In this document: piece after piece, positions 1 through 7,813 of the stretch | Numbering within the stretch: position 1 is the stretch's first letter | Layout: every line of letters starts with the position of its first letter | Source of the DNA: Heliobacterium mobile | GTDB lineage: Bacteria > Bacillota > Desulfitobacteriia > Heliobacteriales > Heliobacteriaceae | Assembly (NCBI RefSeq): GCF_009720735.1 | Contig: NZ_WNKU01000019.1 | Span: 1 to 64,000, forward strand | Reading direction: 5' to 3' | Length of the DNA stretch: 64,000 nucleotides | The notes under the pieces: generated by a model | What the model was told of the DNA's origin: nothing | Database searches by the model: none | Seen by the model: only the letters and a program-made list of their open reading frames with translations | Made by a program: the position numbers and the translations under genes

Positions 1-21
1 TATTCCATCGGCTATTTTCAT
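1..21 (-). CDS. Start of an unidentified minus-strand gene, cut by the window edge
   Basis: Seven codons are visible on the minus strand, reading MKIADGI from an ATG at 21-19. A purine-rich ribosome binding site (GAGGGA) lies about five bases upstream. The start resembles that of some metallo-beta-lactamase-fold hydrolases of Firmicutes, but seven residues cannot settle it. The rest of the gene lies left of the window. Confidence 0.35.
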
Positions 22-54
22 ATCAATCCCTCGCAATCATTGTCCAATAGTATC

Positions 55-167
55 TGTATTTTACACTATTTTAGTAAGTTAAAGTCTTTTGTTTAATGTT
101 TGAAAAACCATTAATAGGCAATGAACGTGAAATTCGCTGTTCCGACATCGTTGACGTGCGGGAGTAA
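55..167 (+). pseudogene. Deleted remnant of a YolD-like gene
   Basis: Two pieces of the YolD-like locus at 5450-5915 are found here side by side. Positions 55-73 match the 19 bases at 5450-5468 upstream of that gene. Positions 123-167 encode its last 14 residues, EREIRCSDIVDVRE, followed by a stop. The promoter-proximal part, the start codon and about 95 codons are missing. The shared codons differ from the intact copy only at third positions, which suggests the copy was a working paralogue before an internal deletion. Confidence 0.7.
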
Positions 168-692
168 CCGATATTGCCACAGTCATGCCTGTTTCGCCAC
201 GTGTGCCGACAGAACCCATTGCCAATATAATTCCATTCAGATAATATCAGCGAGCCACACGTTGGCACACAGCCCGCAACGTTGCCAACCCAGCCGGTGC
301 GGCAACTGGGTGAGGCGAGTGCGGGGCCGGGGTTGATGGCGTGTTTCATCCACGATAATGTGACTTTAATAATGAGACTATCGGCAGACTGTTTCCCGTA
401 TGTCCGTTTGAACAACTGGCCCATATGTCCGTTTGGACAACCGCTAATGATTTCCCATATGTCCAAACGATCAATGTAACTAGAACAACGACATAACTAT
501 AGATTACTGTGGTTCCTAACGGTATATAGGTAACTGTACTAGACACCGTAGTTAACTGCTCTGCCCACTGAACAGGGCCCCACAGCATCTCACAGCAATC
601 ATACCTTTTTTCCCATAGACATGAAATAGAGGGATACTGGCGGCAATTCCTGTAAGTCACTCGTCACAACTGCGATCTTTTGGGTAACAAAA
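168..692. other. Gene-poor stretch with a palindromic repeat array
   Basis: I see no supported gene here. Short open frames exist on both strands, but none has a convincing ribosome binding site or a recognisable product. The only clear structure is the repeat array at 401-486, described separately. Confidence 0.5.
401..486 (+). repeat. Palindromic repeat array A (TGTCC-N4-GGACA type)
   Basis: TGTCC-anchored units start at 401, 426 and 460. The second holds the dyad TGTCCGTTTGGACA. The first has TGTCCGTTTGAACA, and the last reads TGTCCAAAC followed by ATGTAAC and AGAAC. The same closing motif ends array B at 1848-1874, so the two arrays are related. Spacings of 25 and 34 bases do not keep a reading frame, which argues for a non-coding role or decay in this copy. 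Confidence 0.6.
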
Positions 693-730
693 AACAGTCT
701 GGACCACATAGTCCCAGGCTGTTATTATTT
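693..730 (+). terminator. Rho-independent terminator
   Basis: AACAGTCTGG pairs with CCAGGCTGTT (one G-T pair, small loop) and is followed by TTATTATTTT. It would end any transcript coming from the left, just before the nuclease gene. Confidence 0.7.
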
Positions 731-759
731 TGGCTATGTCTGAAAATTGGAGGGTAGCA

Positions 760-1089
760 ATGTTCGTCAATTACACCTATAATGCCACGGTCACCAGAGT
801 GATCGACGGAGATACATTCGATGCTGATGTCGACCTCGGCTTCAACGTCTTTATAAAGGAAAGGTTCCGCTTGTACGGCCTGAATGCGCCAGAGATTCAT
901 GGCGAGGAAAAGGCTAGGGGAGAACAGGCTAAGCTGTGGTTGAAGAATCAAATAGTGGGAAAGTTCGTTACCGTCAATTCCGTTCGGAAAGAGAAGTACG
1001 GGAGATGGCTGGCTGTCGTCAACGCAGCGGGGAAGAACGTGAATGATGAGTTGATTGTCGAAGGGCTGGCCGTTCCGTTTATGAAATAA
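760..1089 (+). CDS. Thermonuclease (staphylococcal nuclease-like) family protein
   Basis: A 109-residue protein with the SNase fold signatures: VIDGDTFDADVDLGF near residues 13-27, then RFRLYGLNAPEIHGEE (the Arg and Glu positions used in catalysis in this family), and KYGRWLAVV further on. Family members cut single- and double-stranded nucleic acids with calcium. There is no signal peptide, so it resembles the short cytoplasmic or phage-borne type more than secreted staphylococcal nuclease. The ATG at 760 has GGAGGGT five bases upstream; an in-frame TTG at 730 has none. It sits in a low-density accessory zone and stands alone behind a terminator. Confidence 0.85.
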   Translation: MFVNYTYNATVTRVIDGDTFDADVDLGFNVFIKERFRLYGLNAPEIHGEEKARGEQAKLWLKNQIVGKFVTVNSVRKEKYGRWLAVVNAAGKNVNDELIVEGLAVPFMK

Positions 1090-1158
1090 GACCCCCGACG
1101 TATGTAGACCTGTAAAAATAAACCTGCTACGATGGTTATATCGTTAGGAGGTGTCGAT

Positions 1159-1602
1159 GTGGATTATAATCAAGCGAAAAGTCGTTTAGCTCCATGCGGA
1201 CTTGACTGTTCACGCTGTGCTGATTATGACTCTGGAGAAATACAACAAATTAGTTCTCGCCTAACCGAATTGCTCGGAAATTACAGACGCCTAGCCGCTA
1301 TTAAGGCAAACACATTCCCTGTCTTTCAGAACTATCAGCAGTTTGAGGACGTACTCTCGTATTTTAGCCAAGCATCATGCAGTGGATGTCGTGGAGAAAA
1401 CGTAAAATGCCCGATTAATTGCCCGGCACAAACTTGTCATAAGGAAAAAGGCGTTGATTTTTGTTTTCAATGCGATGAATATCCCTGCGATAAACCTTTT
1501 CCAGACGCGATTGAGAACCGATGGAGAACATTAAATGACCGAATGAAAAAAATCGGCGTTGAAAAATTTTGTATCGAACAAGATAAAAAACCTAGGTATT
1601 AA
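1159..1602 (+). CDS. DUF3795-type cysteine-rich protein
   Basis: About 147 residues with two cysteine-rich blocks: CGLDCSRC near the N terminus and, later, CSGC, CPINCPAQTCHKE and FCFQCDEYPC. This arrangement is that of DUF3795 proteins, thought to bind metal but with no proven function. The GTG at 1159 is preferred because AGGAGGT ends six bases before it; an ATG at 1132 in the same frame would place the ribosome binding site inside the gene. It is monocistronic, with no conserved neighbour to indicate a role. Confidence 0.75.
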   Translation: MDYNQAKSRLAPCGLDCSRCADYDSGEIQQISSRLTELLGNYRRLAAIKANTFPVFQNYQQFEDVLSYFSQASCSGCRGENVKCPINCPAQTCHKEKGVDFCFQCDEYPCDKPFPDAIENRWRTLNDRMKKIGVEKFCIEQDKKPRY

Positions 1603-1647
1603 TATGGGCGATACGCGGTAAGCACGAGGGATGATTTTCATTTGACC

Positions 1648-1662
1648 GTCAGTTGAACTGAC
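1648..1662. repeat. Perfect inverted repeat GTCAGTT-G-AACTGAC
   Basis: Seven-base arms around a single base. It lies downstream of the DUF3795 gene and upstream of array B. With the second small dyad at 1713-1725 (TTTGAT-A-ATCAAA) it may be a protein-binding site; there is no T tract, so it is not a terminator. Confidence 0.4.
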
Positions 1663-1734
1663 TCACAAAATTCGAAGAGCTTCGCAATAAACGATGTTGT
1701 CGCGGTGACCGATTTGATAATCAAACCGGTTGGC

Positions 1735-2010
1735 ATGAGTAAAATCCCGGTTGATCGTTTGAACAATCGTACAGTTGTCCGTTTGGACAATCGCATAGTT
1801 GTCCGTTTGGACATGCGTATAGTTGTCCATTTGAACAACTGTATAGTTGTCCAAACATGCGATGTAACAAGAACCAACGAACAAGAACCAATAAACAAGA
1901 AGAAACAGGCAGAGCAGCCAGTAGTGGTTAAATTACCGTGGATGAAAACAAACAACAGCATGATGGCCTGGAATGTCCGTTTGAAAGATTGCGAGAAGAC
2001 GCTTTGCTGA
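1735..2010 (+). CDS. Doubtful repeat-derived reading frame
   Basis: An open frame of 91 codons crosses repeat array B, so its N-terminal half is a repeated octapeptide (VVRLDNRI-like). The second half, ending near the KLPWMKTNNS segment, has no recognisable domain. No good ribosome binding site precedes the ATG at 1735. Other frames over the array on both strands are also open, simply because the repeat is 24 bases long, so an open frame is weak evidence. Similar repeat-rich N termini occur in some small ribbon-helix-helix proteins of Firmicutes, but no such C-terminal domain is visible. Confidence 0.25.
   Translation: MSKIPVDRLNNRTVVRLDNRIVVRLDMRIVVHLNNCIVVQTCDVTRTNEQEPINKKKQAEQPVVVKLPWMKTNNSMMAWNVRLKDCEKTLC
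1752..1874 (+). repeat. Palindromic repeat array B, 24-bp period
   Basis: TGTCC anchors fall at 1776, 1800, 1824 and 1848, exactly 24 bases apart, with a degenerate fifth unit at 1752. Units contain the dyads TGTCCGTTTGGACA and ACAACTGTATAGTTGT. The last unit is TGTCCAAAC followed by ATGTAACAAGAAC, the same ending as array A. A further fragment (ATGTCCGTTTGAAA) lies near 1975. There are no unique spacers, so this is not a CRISPR. Confidence 0.75.
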
Positions 2011-2088
2011 CGAAAGTTGGCAGGGCGTTTTTTATTTTCCCACTGTAGTTGTAGGAATTAACAGGATTGCTGGAAGGAGGTGATTACC

Positions 2089-2493
2089 TTGTCGAAAGTA
2101 TACCGGCTGTCTGCCCAGCAGTTGCGAGCCGCTGAAATCTTTGCCACCAACGACATCCACAAAATGACTATGGCTCAAATCGCCGAGGAAGTTGGCGTAA
2201 CCGATCGGTCCCTATACCGTTGGAAACAAGAACCCGACTTCATCGCATACCAGAATGATGTGGCCGAACGTGTGATGAACGACTTCCTTGCCGAGACTTA
2301 CACTATTCTCCGAGGTATCGTTCGGACCAGCGGAAGCGACAGTAACAAACTGAAGGCCATTGAACTCGTGCTGAAAAACCAGGGCCGATTGACCGACGTC
2401 CAAAAGATTGAGGCGAAGGTTGAGGATTCCCGTTCCAACGAAGCGATCGAAGCTGAGATTGATAACCTCAAGAAGATGCTAGCCGAGATGTAA
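2089..2493 (+). CDS. phBC6A51-type helix-turn-helix protein (phage terminase small-subunit-like)
   Basis: 134 residues. An N-terminal helix-turn-helix (MTMAQIAEEVGVTDRSLYRW) is followed by a helical region ending in a charged coiled coil (IEAEIDNLKKMLAEM). This layout is typical of phBC6A51-family proteins, related to small terminase subunits that recognise phage DNA ends. No large terminase, portal or capsid gene follows, so it is an orphan and probably a prophage remnant. The TTG at 2089 lies six bases after a strong AAGGAGGTG; the GTG at 2080 overlaps that site and is unlikely. Confidence 0.65.
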   Translation: MSKVYRLSAQQLRAAEIFATNDIHKMTMAQIAEEVGVTDRSLYRWKQEPDFIAYQNDVAERVMNDFLAETYTILRGIVRTSGSDSNKLKAIELVLKNQGRLTDVQKIEAKVEDSRSNEAIEAEIDNLKKMLAEM

Positions 2494-2919
2494 TCAAAGG
2501 GTACGAACATTGTTCGGATCCCTGCGAACTCATCCTCTATCATTGCAATAGAAGATGAGAAAGACTAGGAGTGTCGTAATCCAGCCCATATAATTGCCCA
2601 CTTATCTCTAAAAAAACTCATCATATATGTATAGGAGTTTCTCTTAACTTCTGCTGCATATGGGCCCGATATAATCGTATTATGCAGGATATCAGTTTAT
2701 TTCGTCGAACATAGGTAAGAAAATAATGCGAAAGCTATCACATGCACAAAAGTTCAAAGGGGGGACTTGCAGCCAATTAGGCTGCCTTCTCTATCCATTG
2801 TATTTTAAGCATAGACATAAAAAACACAAAAGTTCACAGCCAGTTCACCAGTTAGACACATTGATTGATTAGAATAAATTAATGGTAGGTACACAATAAG
2901 AAAAATCAGGAGGCTTCCT
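2494..2919. other. Intergenic region between phage-type gene and chemoreceptor
   Basis: No gene is visible. The stretch contains the hairpin at 2529-2559 and two copies of CACAAAAGTTCA (near 2742 and 2825) that might be regulator sites for the chemoreceptor. I could not find a clear promoter. Confidence 0.4.
2529..2559 (+). terminator. Hairpin after the phBC6A51-type gene
   Basis: CTCATC-CTCTAT pairs with ATAGAAGATGAG with a single mismatch around a short loop. It is followed by AAAGAC rather than a T tract, so it is a weak terminator candidate. Confidence 0.4.
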
Positions 2920-4638
2920 ATGCAAACGTTTCGAAACTTCAATACGGCTACAAAAATTATCAGCCTCATCGTACTTATGAGTGTTTTTATGCTGGGAGTA
3001 GGGTTCGTTGGTTTCAGTTACACCAATGTAGTAAGTTCAAACATGCAGGCCATGTATCGTGACAGTTTATTACCAGTAAAATGGCTCAACCAAGTACGGG
3101 CGGACAACAGATTAGTTGAAGAGTTAACATTGAAAATAATGTTGACCGACCAAGATAAAAATACAGAGAATGTATCATTGAGTAAAATAAACGAGCAGAT
3201 TCAAGAAATTATTTCCCTTTTAAATGAATATGAAACTACAAACCTAGATTCTTTTGAGTCAGAAAAGCTAGCACTCATTAGAAAGAAACTGGACGCTTAT
3301 GGGGTGGAGCATCAAAAAGCATTGAATCTAGCTACGAATGGACAGAAAAGTATCGCCTATGCCGAGTTCTCCCAAAATGCGACCCCGCTAATGATGGATG
3401 TAAATACTTCTCTCAATGAGTTAGCTGAATATAAGAGTAAAAAGGCTGAGGAGGAAAACAATAACGCCATGATAGGCAGCGCCATGGCGAAAAGAATGAT
3501 TATAGGAATTACTGTCGTTGCCGCAATCGTATCTTTAGGCCTTGGATTGATTATTTCTAAGGTAATTGCAAATCCGCTCGTCGAAATGGTTGGTCGAATT
3601 CAGCAGGTCGCAGAAGGAAATCTATCTATTAATCAGGTGAAAGTTAACTCTACCGATGAAGTAGGTCAACTTGGGATCGCCATTAACACCATGTTAGTAA
3701 ACATGAGGAAGCTTGTAAAGCAGGTGACTGTATCAGCCGAAACAGTAACCTCGTCATCGGAAGAGCTATCGGCAAGCACAGAACAATCTGCCCATGCGAA
3801 TAGTCAAGTGGCCATGGCAATTAGTGACGTCGCTCATGGGGCCGCTGAACAGGTAAAAACGATTAATAATACAGCTAGGATTGTAGATCAAATATCAGCA
3901 AGCATCCAACAAATCTCAGTGAACACGAACGAAGTGGCGGCCATGTCGGACAGAACCGACGAATCTGCCCAAGACGGAGAAAGAGCCATACATACCACAG
4001 TCAGTCAGATGATGAATATTGAGAAGACGGTTATGACGTCTGCGGGAGTGGTAGCAAGGCTCGGAGATAAATCCAAGGAAATCGATCAAATTGTCACGAC
4101 CATATCGGAAATCGCAGCCCAAACAAATCTTCTAGCATTAAATGCAGCCATCGAGGCTGCCCGAGCTGGTGAAAATGGAAGAGGATTTGCTGTTGTGGCT
4201 GAAGAAGTTCGTAAGTTGGCCGAACAGTCACAGGTAGCATCCAAGCAGATCGCCGAACTGATTCGAGAAGTTCAAGAAGATACGCAAAAAGCAGTTGTTG
4301 CCATGAGTGCGGGCACGCACGAGGTGAAGATAGGTACAGATGTTGTAAATGATGCAGGAACTGCTTTTAGAGATATTGCTACGTTAATCACCCAAGTATC
4401 GGGAAAAATTAGAGAAATATCATCGGCCATTCAACATGTGGCTAGCGGAAGTCAGCAAATCGCTTTTTCTGTCCGTGAAATAGCAAAGATCAGTGATGGT
4501 ACTGCCAATCGGGCACAAACTGTCTCTGCGGCGACCCAAGAACAATCTGCCGCGATGGAACAAATAGCAGCTTCTAGTCAAAGCCTTTCAAGCATGGCAA
4601 TGGAATTACAGGCAAGTTTACATAAGTTTAAAGTTTAA
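2920..4638 (+). CDS. Methyl-accepting chemotaxis protein with 4HB sensor
   Basis: 572 residues. A first membrane segment lies near residues 13-33. An external four-helix-bundle sensor follows, with the motif LLPVKWLNQ shared with the second chemoreceptor at 13604-15685. A second membrane segment lies near 190-215, then a HAMP domain and a long signalling helix pair whose tip reads [20 protein letters not shown]. The tip binds CheW/CheA; the flanking helices carry the methylation sites. It is a single-gene unit with CAGGAGG before the ATG. The ligand cannot be read from the sequence. No other chemotaxis gene is adjacent. Confidence 0.93.
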   Translation: MQTFRNFNTATKIISLIVLMSVFMLGVGFVGFSYTNVVSSNMQAMYRDSLLPVKWLNQVRADNRLVEELTLKIMLTDQDKNTENVSLSKINEQIQEIISLLNEYETTNLDSFESEKLALIRKKLDAYGVEHQKALNLATNGQKSIAYAEFSQNATPLMMDVNTSLNELAEYKSKKAEEENNNAMIGSAMAKRMIIGITVVAAIVSLGLGLIISKVIANPLVEMVGRIQQVAEGNLSINQVKVNSTDEVGQLGIAINTMLVNMRKLVKQVTVSAETVTSSSEELSASTEQSAHANSQVAMAISDVAHGAAEQVKTINNTARIVDQISASIQQISVNTNEVAAMSDRTDESAQDGERAIHTTVSQMMNIEKTVMTSAGVVARLGDKSKEIDQIVTTISEIAAQTNLLALNAAIEAARAGENGRGFAVVAEEVRKLAEQSQVASKQIAELIREVQEDTQKAVVAMSAGTHEVKIGTDVVNDAGTAFRDIATLITQVSGKIREISSAIQHVASGSQQIAFSVREIAKISDGTANRAQTVSAATQEQSAAMEQIAASSQSLSSMAMELQASLHKFKV

Positions 4639-4674
4639 ATCTTGCATCATGGGCAGCCTCAATGCTGCGACAGC

Positions 4675-4920
4675 CTATTCAAAAATTTCATAAGACATAC
4701 TCAGCGCCATTCCTATGGATAGTACATAACCCGTCAGGAGCCACCCCGCCTTCATCGGCCGTCAAGCGTAGCAATAACTCTTGAGCCACCATCGTTACCG
4801 TAACCCCCTGTATGAAATGACCCACCCGATCAAAATGATTGCGCTAGTAAACTTATCCAGCCTTTGTTCTTTCTTTGAACATCGAGAGCACGACATCATT
4901 GGGGCGAGAGAAAAAGGCAT
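4675..4920 (-). pseudogene. Decayed small zinc-ribbon membrane protein gene
   Basis: Read on the minus strand from 4920, one frame gives a CSRC-type N terminus, then a hydrophobic stretch (FTSAIILIGWVIS), two in-frame stops, and a second hydrophobic stretch (AGWLLTGYVLSIGMALSMSY) ending at a natural stop. A neighbouring frame carries a plausible bridge between the two. Two small frameshifts in a two-helix membrane protein would explain this. There is no ribosome binding site before the ATG. The identity of the ancestor is unknown. Confidence 0.4.
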
Positions 4921-4943
4921 GATTGCATAGGGTTAATATAAAA

Positions 4944-4984
4944 TCACCCTAGCTCCTTACCGAGTAGATAAAGGAGAAGGGTGA
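4944..4984 (-). terminator. Terminator of the YbjQ-type gene
   Basis: TCACCCT and CTCCTT on one side pair with AAGGAG and AGGGTGA on the other. On the minus strand the stem is followed by TTTTATATT, so it ends transcription of the gene at 4997-5311. Confidence 0.7.
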
Positions 4985-4996
4985 CTGTAAACAGGC

Positions 4997-5311
4997 CTAT
5001 CGAAGTTTTACTGCTGTTCCACTTGCAGCGACCATCAACATTCCTTCACGGATGACTTCGTAATCGATATCGATGCCAATCACTGCATCAGCACCAAGGC
5101 GAGCGGCTCGTTCCTGCATTTCACGCATAGCGATCACGCGAGCCTCGTTAAGTTTACTTTCATACGCGCCAGACCTACCGCCGTTAACGTCGGTGATGCT
5201 AGCGAAGAAGTCCCTGACCACGTTAGCCCCCATAATAGCTTCACCAGCGACAACCCCTAGATAATCAGTGATCACCCGGCCCTCTACGTTATTCGTAGTG
5301 GTAACAATCAT
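4997..5311 (-). CDS. YbjQ/UPF0145 family protein
   Basis: 104 residues starting [12 protein letters not shown]. The family signatures are visible: [20 protein letters not shown], the central [11 protein letters not shown] segment and [14 protein letters not shown]. Members form pentameric beta structures; a heavy-metal-binding role has been suggested but not proven. The start at 5311 has AAAGGAGGA upstream with good spacing; an ATG twelve codons earlier would put that site inside the gene. It is transcribed alone. Confidence 0.88.
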   Translation of the reverse strand: MIVTTTNNVEGRVITDYLGVVAGEAIMGANVVRDFFASITDVNGGRSGAYESKLNEARVIAMREMQERAARLGADAVIGIDIDYEVIREGMLMVAASGTAVKLR

Positions 5312-5527
5312 TCCAATGATCCTCCTTTCATTCAAGTAAGGCAGCATATTTAGATTTTTGTTATCTCACCAATAGGTTGATTTACATTACCTTCATACAA
5401 ACCACCATGAAAACAGATAACCGGTTCGATATCGTATGCGGTGAGTACTTGTATTTTACACTATTTTAACCAGCCGATCCTAATGTTTAATCTTTGACCG
5501 GTGGCAAGTAAGCCCTGGGATAGCATT

Positions 5528-5561
5528 AGAACATGCGTTTCGCAATAGGAACATATGTGCT
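5528..5561 (+). promoter_or_regulatory. Two LexA (DinR)-like boxes
   Basis: AGAACATGCGTTTC at 5528-5541 and GGAACATATGTGCT at 5548-5561 match the Firmicute LexA consensus CGAACRNRYGTTYG at 12 and 11 of 14 positions by my count. Their starts are 20 bases apart, about two helical turns. They lie just upstream of the YolD-like gene. Confidence 0.55.
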
Positions 5562-5585
5562 AAACTATATCCAGGAGGTGGTCTT

Positions 5586-5915
5586 TTGAACCCGAAAGTA
5601 AAACGGTTTTACGAGTCCAATTATCTTTGGCGTCCCATGTTACTGCCCGAACATCGTGAAGTAACTCGCATAACTCAAAGGGAATGGTTGAGTAACGAAG
5701 AACCAATCCCAGAACTCAACGATATTCGCCTAGAAGAATTGGCTCGGCTGATCGAGTTGGCTGCGAGCGAACAGTGTGAAATAAAGATTCGGATAAGATC
5801 GGGACAGTGGATGAGTGGAATCCCCGTCAAATCGAAGTCCGGCAAATTGACGATCCTTTCTGACGACAGGGAACGTGAAATTCGCTGTTCCGATATCGTT
5901 GATGTACGAGAATAG
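5586..5915 (+). CDS. YolD-like family protein
   Basis: 109 residues. The N terminus contains RPMLLPEHREVTRI, followed by an ELNDIRLEELARLIELA helix and a C-terminal beta region ending REIRCSDIVDVRE. This is the layout of YolD-like proteins, small SOS-linked proteins usually encoded beside Y-family DNA polymerases (UvrX/ImpB type) in Bacillus and its relatives. No polymerase gene is next to it here. The TTG at 5586 has AGGAGGTG five bases upstream. Two LexA-like boxes precede it, so DNA damage is the likely inducer. A deleted copy lies at 55-167. Confidence 0.7.
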   Translation: MNPKVKRFYESNYLWRPMLLPEHREVTRITQREWLSNEEPIPELNDIRLEELARLIELAASEQCEIKIRIRSGQWMSGIPVKSKSGKLTILSDDREREIRCSDIVDVRE

Positions 5916-6000
5916 TTCATATTTTAAACACAAAATGGACACATTTCGACGTTATACTTATTTTATCCAAAAGTTATATCCTTTTAAGGAGGCACGAGTT

Positions 6001-6180
6001 ATGCTGGATAAGCGACAGAAGATCTCTAAGAAAAGTAAATTAAGCGAATTCATGATAAGGCTCAGCCAAACCGAAACAGGGCAAGAGGCCAGAGAGTTAC
6101 TTGAGGTGGAAGGAAAGAATTATACGGTGGGTCAATTTTTGACTGCCATAAACTACAGTGATTTTATTTCTCCATCGTGA
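6001..6180 (+). CDS. Small hypothetical protein
   Basis: 59 residues, lysine-rich at the N terminus (MLDKRQKISKKSK), then a predicted helical stretch with QTETGQEARELLEVEGKNY. I do not recognise it. AAGGAGG lies eight bases before the ATG, and a terminator follows closely, so it looks like a genuine single gene or the second gene of a unit with the YolD-like gene 85 bases upstream. Confidence 0.55.
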   Translation: MLDKRQKISKKSKLSEFMIRLSQTETGQEARELLEVEGKNYTVGQFLTAINYSDFISPS

Positions 6181-6245
6181 ATCAAGATAAGGCGGACGTT
6201 CCTGTATGTCACCTGTGACCAAAGACATTTGAATATTTTGCGAAG

Positions 6246-6285
6246 AACAGCCTGGGTGGTATATCCTAGGCTGTTTTATTTTTTG
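6246..6285 (+). terminator. Rho-independent terminator
   Basis: AACAGCCT pairs with AGGCTGTT, followed by TTATTTTTT. Its stem resembles the terminator at 693-730. Confidence 0.85.
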
Positions 6286-6451
6286 ACTAGCAGGACTGCC
6301 CTTTGGTTGTACAGACTCAAAGTACCCTCGATTAGCCCGAGAAAGAAAAGCGAGTTCGGTAGTTAGCCCTACGCATAACATAGCACTTGTAGCAATAAGA
6401 TCGAGAAGGGAGACTTGTTCATTAACCTGAAAATCTGCGGAGGTGGTAGAG

Positions 6452-6685
6452 ATGCACGATTATGGTCTTTTTTCAGGTCTCGTCGGATCCGTCATGGGAT
6501 TACTGGGGATTGTGATTGCCATCGTACCCTTTTGGAAAATATTCAGTAAAGCTGGTTTTTCGCCGTGGTATAGTTTGCTGTTGATTATTCCTATCGTCAA
6601 CATCATCATATTATTCTTCTTGGCCTTCGCCGATTGGCCAGCCTTAAAACAGCAAAAACAGCCTTACGAATTCGGACCTCAATAA
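6452..6685 (+). CDS. Small two-helix membrane protein
   Basis: 77 residues with two hydrophobic segments (LVGSVMGLLGIVIAIVPFW and YSLLLIIPIVNIIILFFLAF) joined by KIFSKAGFSPW. The second segment ends in ADWPALK. Similar segments occur in small Firmicute membrane proteins of unknown function and at the ends of some signal peptidase genes. The ATG at 6452 follows GGAGGTGG. A strong terminator follows. No function can be assigned. Confidence 0.7.
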   Translation: MHDYGLFSGLVGSVMGLLGIVIAIVPFWKIFSKAGFSPWYSLLLIIPIVNIIILFFLAFADWPALKQQKQPYEFGPQ

Positions 6686-6698
6686 ATCATGAAACAGG

Positions 6699-6742
6699 CG
6701 ACACGCGGTGAAACATCATTCACCGCGGGGTCGCTTTTTTTG
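6699..6742 (+). terminator. Rho-independent terminator
   Basis: GCGAC and GCGGTGAA pair with TTCACCGC and GTCGC, followed by seven T residues. Confidence 0.9.
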
Positions 6743-6871
6743 TGACCGAATCGTCCTGGAAGAGAATTTCTCCGCCTTTGTATTCTCTATCTCGTTCCGG
6801 TTAGGTATAATTAGTGCATAAAGTTCGTTGGATCAAGGCTTATGGCCAATAAATAAGGTGCTTAGAAATGA

Positions 6872-7618
6872 GTGTGGTCGTGCATGAAAAGGTCATGGAT
6901 GCTCTCTTTTTGTCTCATTTTTATGTTATTGTTGACGGGTTGCGGGCAACAGAAAGCTGCCGATTTTATATCCCAGCACTATAGTCTCGAAGCGGCGCAA
7001 CAAGATGGTTCTGGTTCATCTTCTAAAACGTACCGAGCCGCTCAGACGCCTGTCGGTGAAGTGGCCACAGCGATTGTCAGTGTAGAAAAGCCGACTGAAC
7101 AATCGGCCTACAACGACGACAAAATGGTTTTGTTGTACAATAATAATTCTATCATCACCGTTACGAAAGATGCCAATCTCCCTCAAGACAGTTTGGTGAA
7201 TGTAAGCTCTGTTCAGTACGTTAAAGAACACACGGGCAGTGGTTTCTGGCAGGGATATTTGCTTGGTAATACTCTGGAGCGAATCTTTGGATCGAGTCCT
7301 TCGACATTCAGTACTCCATCGTACACGCCGAATAATGGCTACCCTTTCCCGTCAAAAAGCGGTTCTTCCAGTTCTTCTGCTGACAGTTCAAAAGGAAAAA
7401 TAGACGGAACGACCATTAAACCGACCACATCGTCCGGGACGGGTACGGTGACTCGAAAATCGAGCGATACCACTTCAACACCGACAGAGTCAGCACCGTC
7501 AAGCGTAAGTGGATCTACATCATCGAAAAGCACAGTCTCCAGCCCTCCGAAAACCACTACATCAGTTCCATCGAAACCGTCCACATCGAGCGGTGTTGGT
7601 TCCGTCAAACGAAAATGA
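6872..7618 (+). CDS. DUF4247 lipoprotein
   Basis: About 248 residues. A signal peptide with lipobox LTGC is followed by a DUF4247-like domain, with KTYRAAQTPVGEVATAI, the EKP turn and YVKEHTGSGFWQGYLLGN being recognisable, and then a long low-complexity tail rich in Ser, Thr, Pro and Lys. The tail is typical of wall-spanning linkers. The protein should be anchored on the outer face of the membrane; its role is unknown. GTG at 6872 has AAGGTG eleven bases upstream. An ATG at 6884 would also leave an intact signal peptide, so the start is open. Confidence 0.75.
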   Translation: MWSCMKRSWMLSFCLIFMLLLTGCGQQKAADFISQHYSLEAAQQDGSGSSSKTYRAAQTPVGEVATAIVSVEKPTEQSAYNDDKMVLLYNNNSIITVTKDANLPQDSLVNVSSVQYVKEHTGSGFWQGYLLGNTLERIFGSSPSTFSTPSYTPNNGYPFPSKSGSSSSSADSSKGKIDGTTIKPTTSSGTGTVTRKSSDTTSTPTESAPSSVSGSTSSKSTVSSPPKTTTSVPSKPSTSSGVGSVKRK

Positions 7619-7652
7619 TTTGAGCGAGACGAAAGCGTTAAAGCGTCTCTGC

Positions 7653-7680
7653 GGGGTGAAATTGACTTCACCCCTTTTTC
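7653..7680 (+). terminator. Rho-independent terminator
   Basis: GGGGTGAA and TTCACCCC around a six-base loop, followed by TTTTT. It ends the DUF4247 gene. Confidence 0.9.
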
Positions 7681-7813
7681 GTGCGCTCCCGAGGGAATAT
7701 AGTACGACATGGTTACTTCATGGGATACCCGCAAAAAACCAACAGCCCTATCGAATGTTATAGATAACCTCCTTATAAAAGGAGTGTTAATTTGAAAAAG
7801 ACGGAGGACGAGA

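Noticed and set aside
71-660. Overlapping minus-strand frames of 131 and 104 codons
   Set aside because: They cross the YolD relic and repeat array A, have no ribosome binding site and no recognisable product.
1752-1874. CRISPR array
   Set aside because: The repeats are directly adjacent with no unique spacers and no cas genes are present.
2494-2510. LexA box after the phBC6A51-type gene (CGAAC-ATT-GTTCG)
   Set aside because: The spacer is one base too short for the LexA consensus and no start follows nearby.
2706-2719. LexA-like CGAACATAGGTAAG upstream of the chemoreceptor
   Set aside because: The second half-site is poor and it lies 200 bases before the gene.
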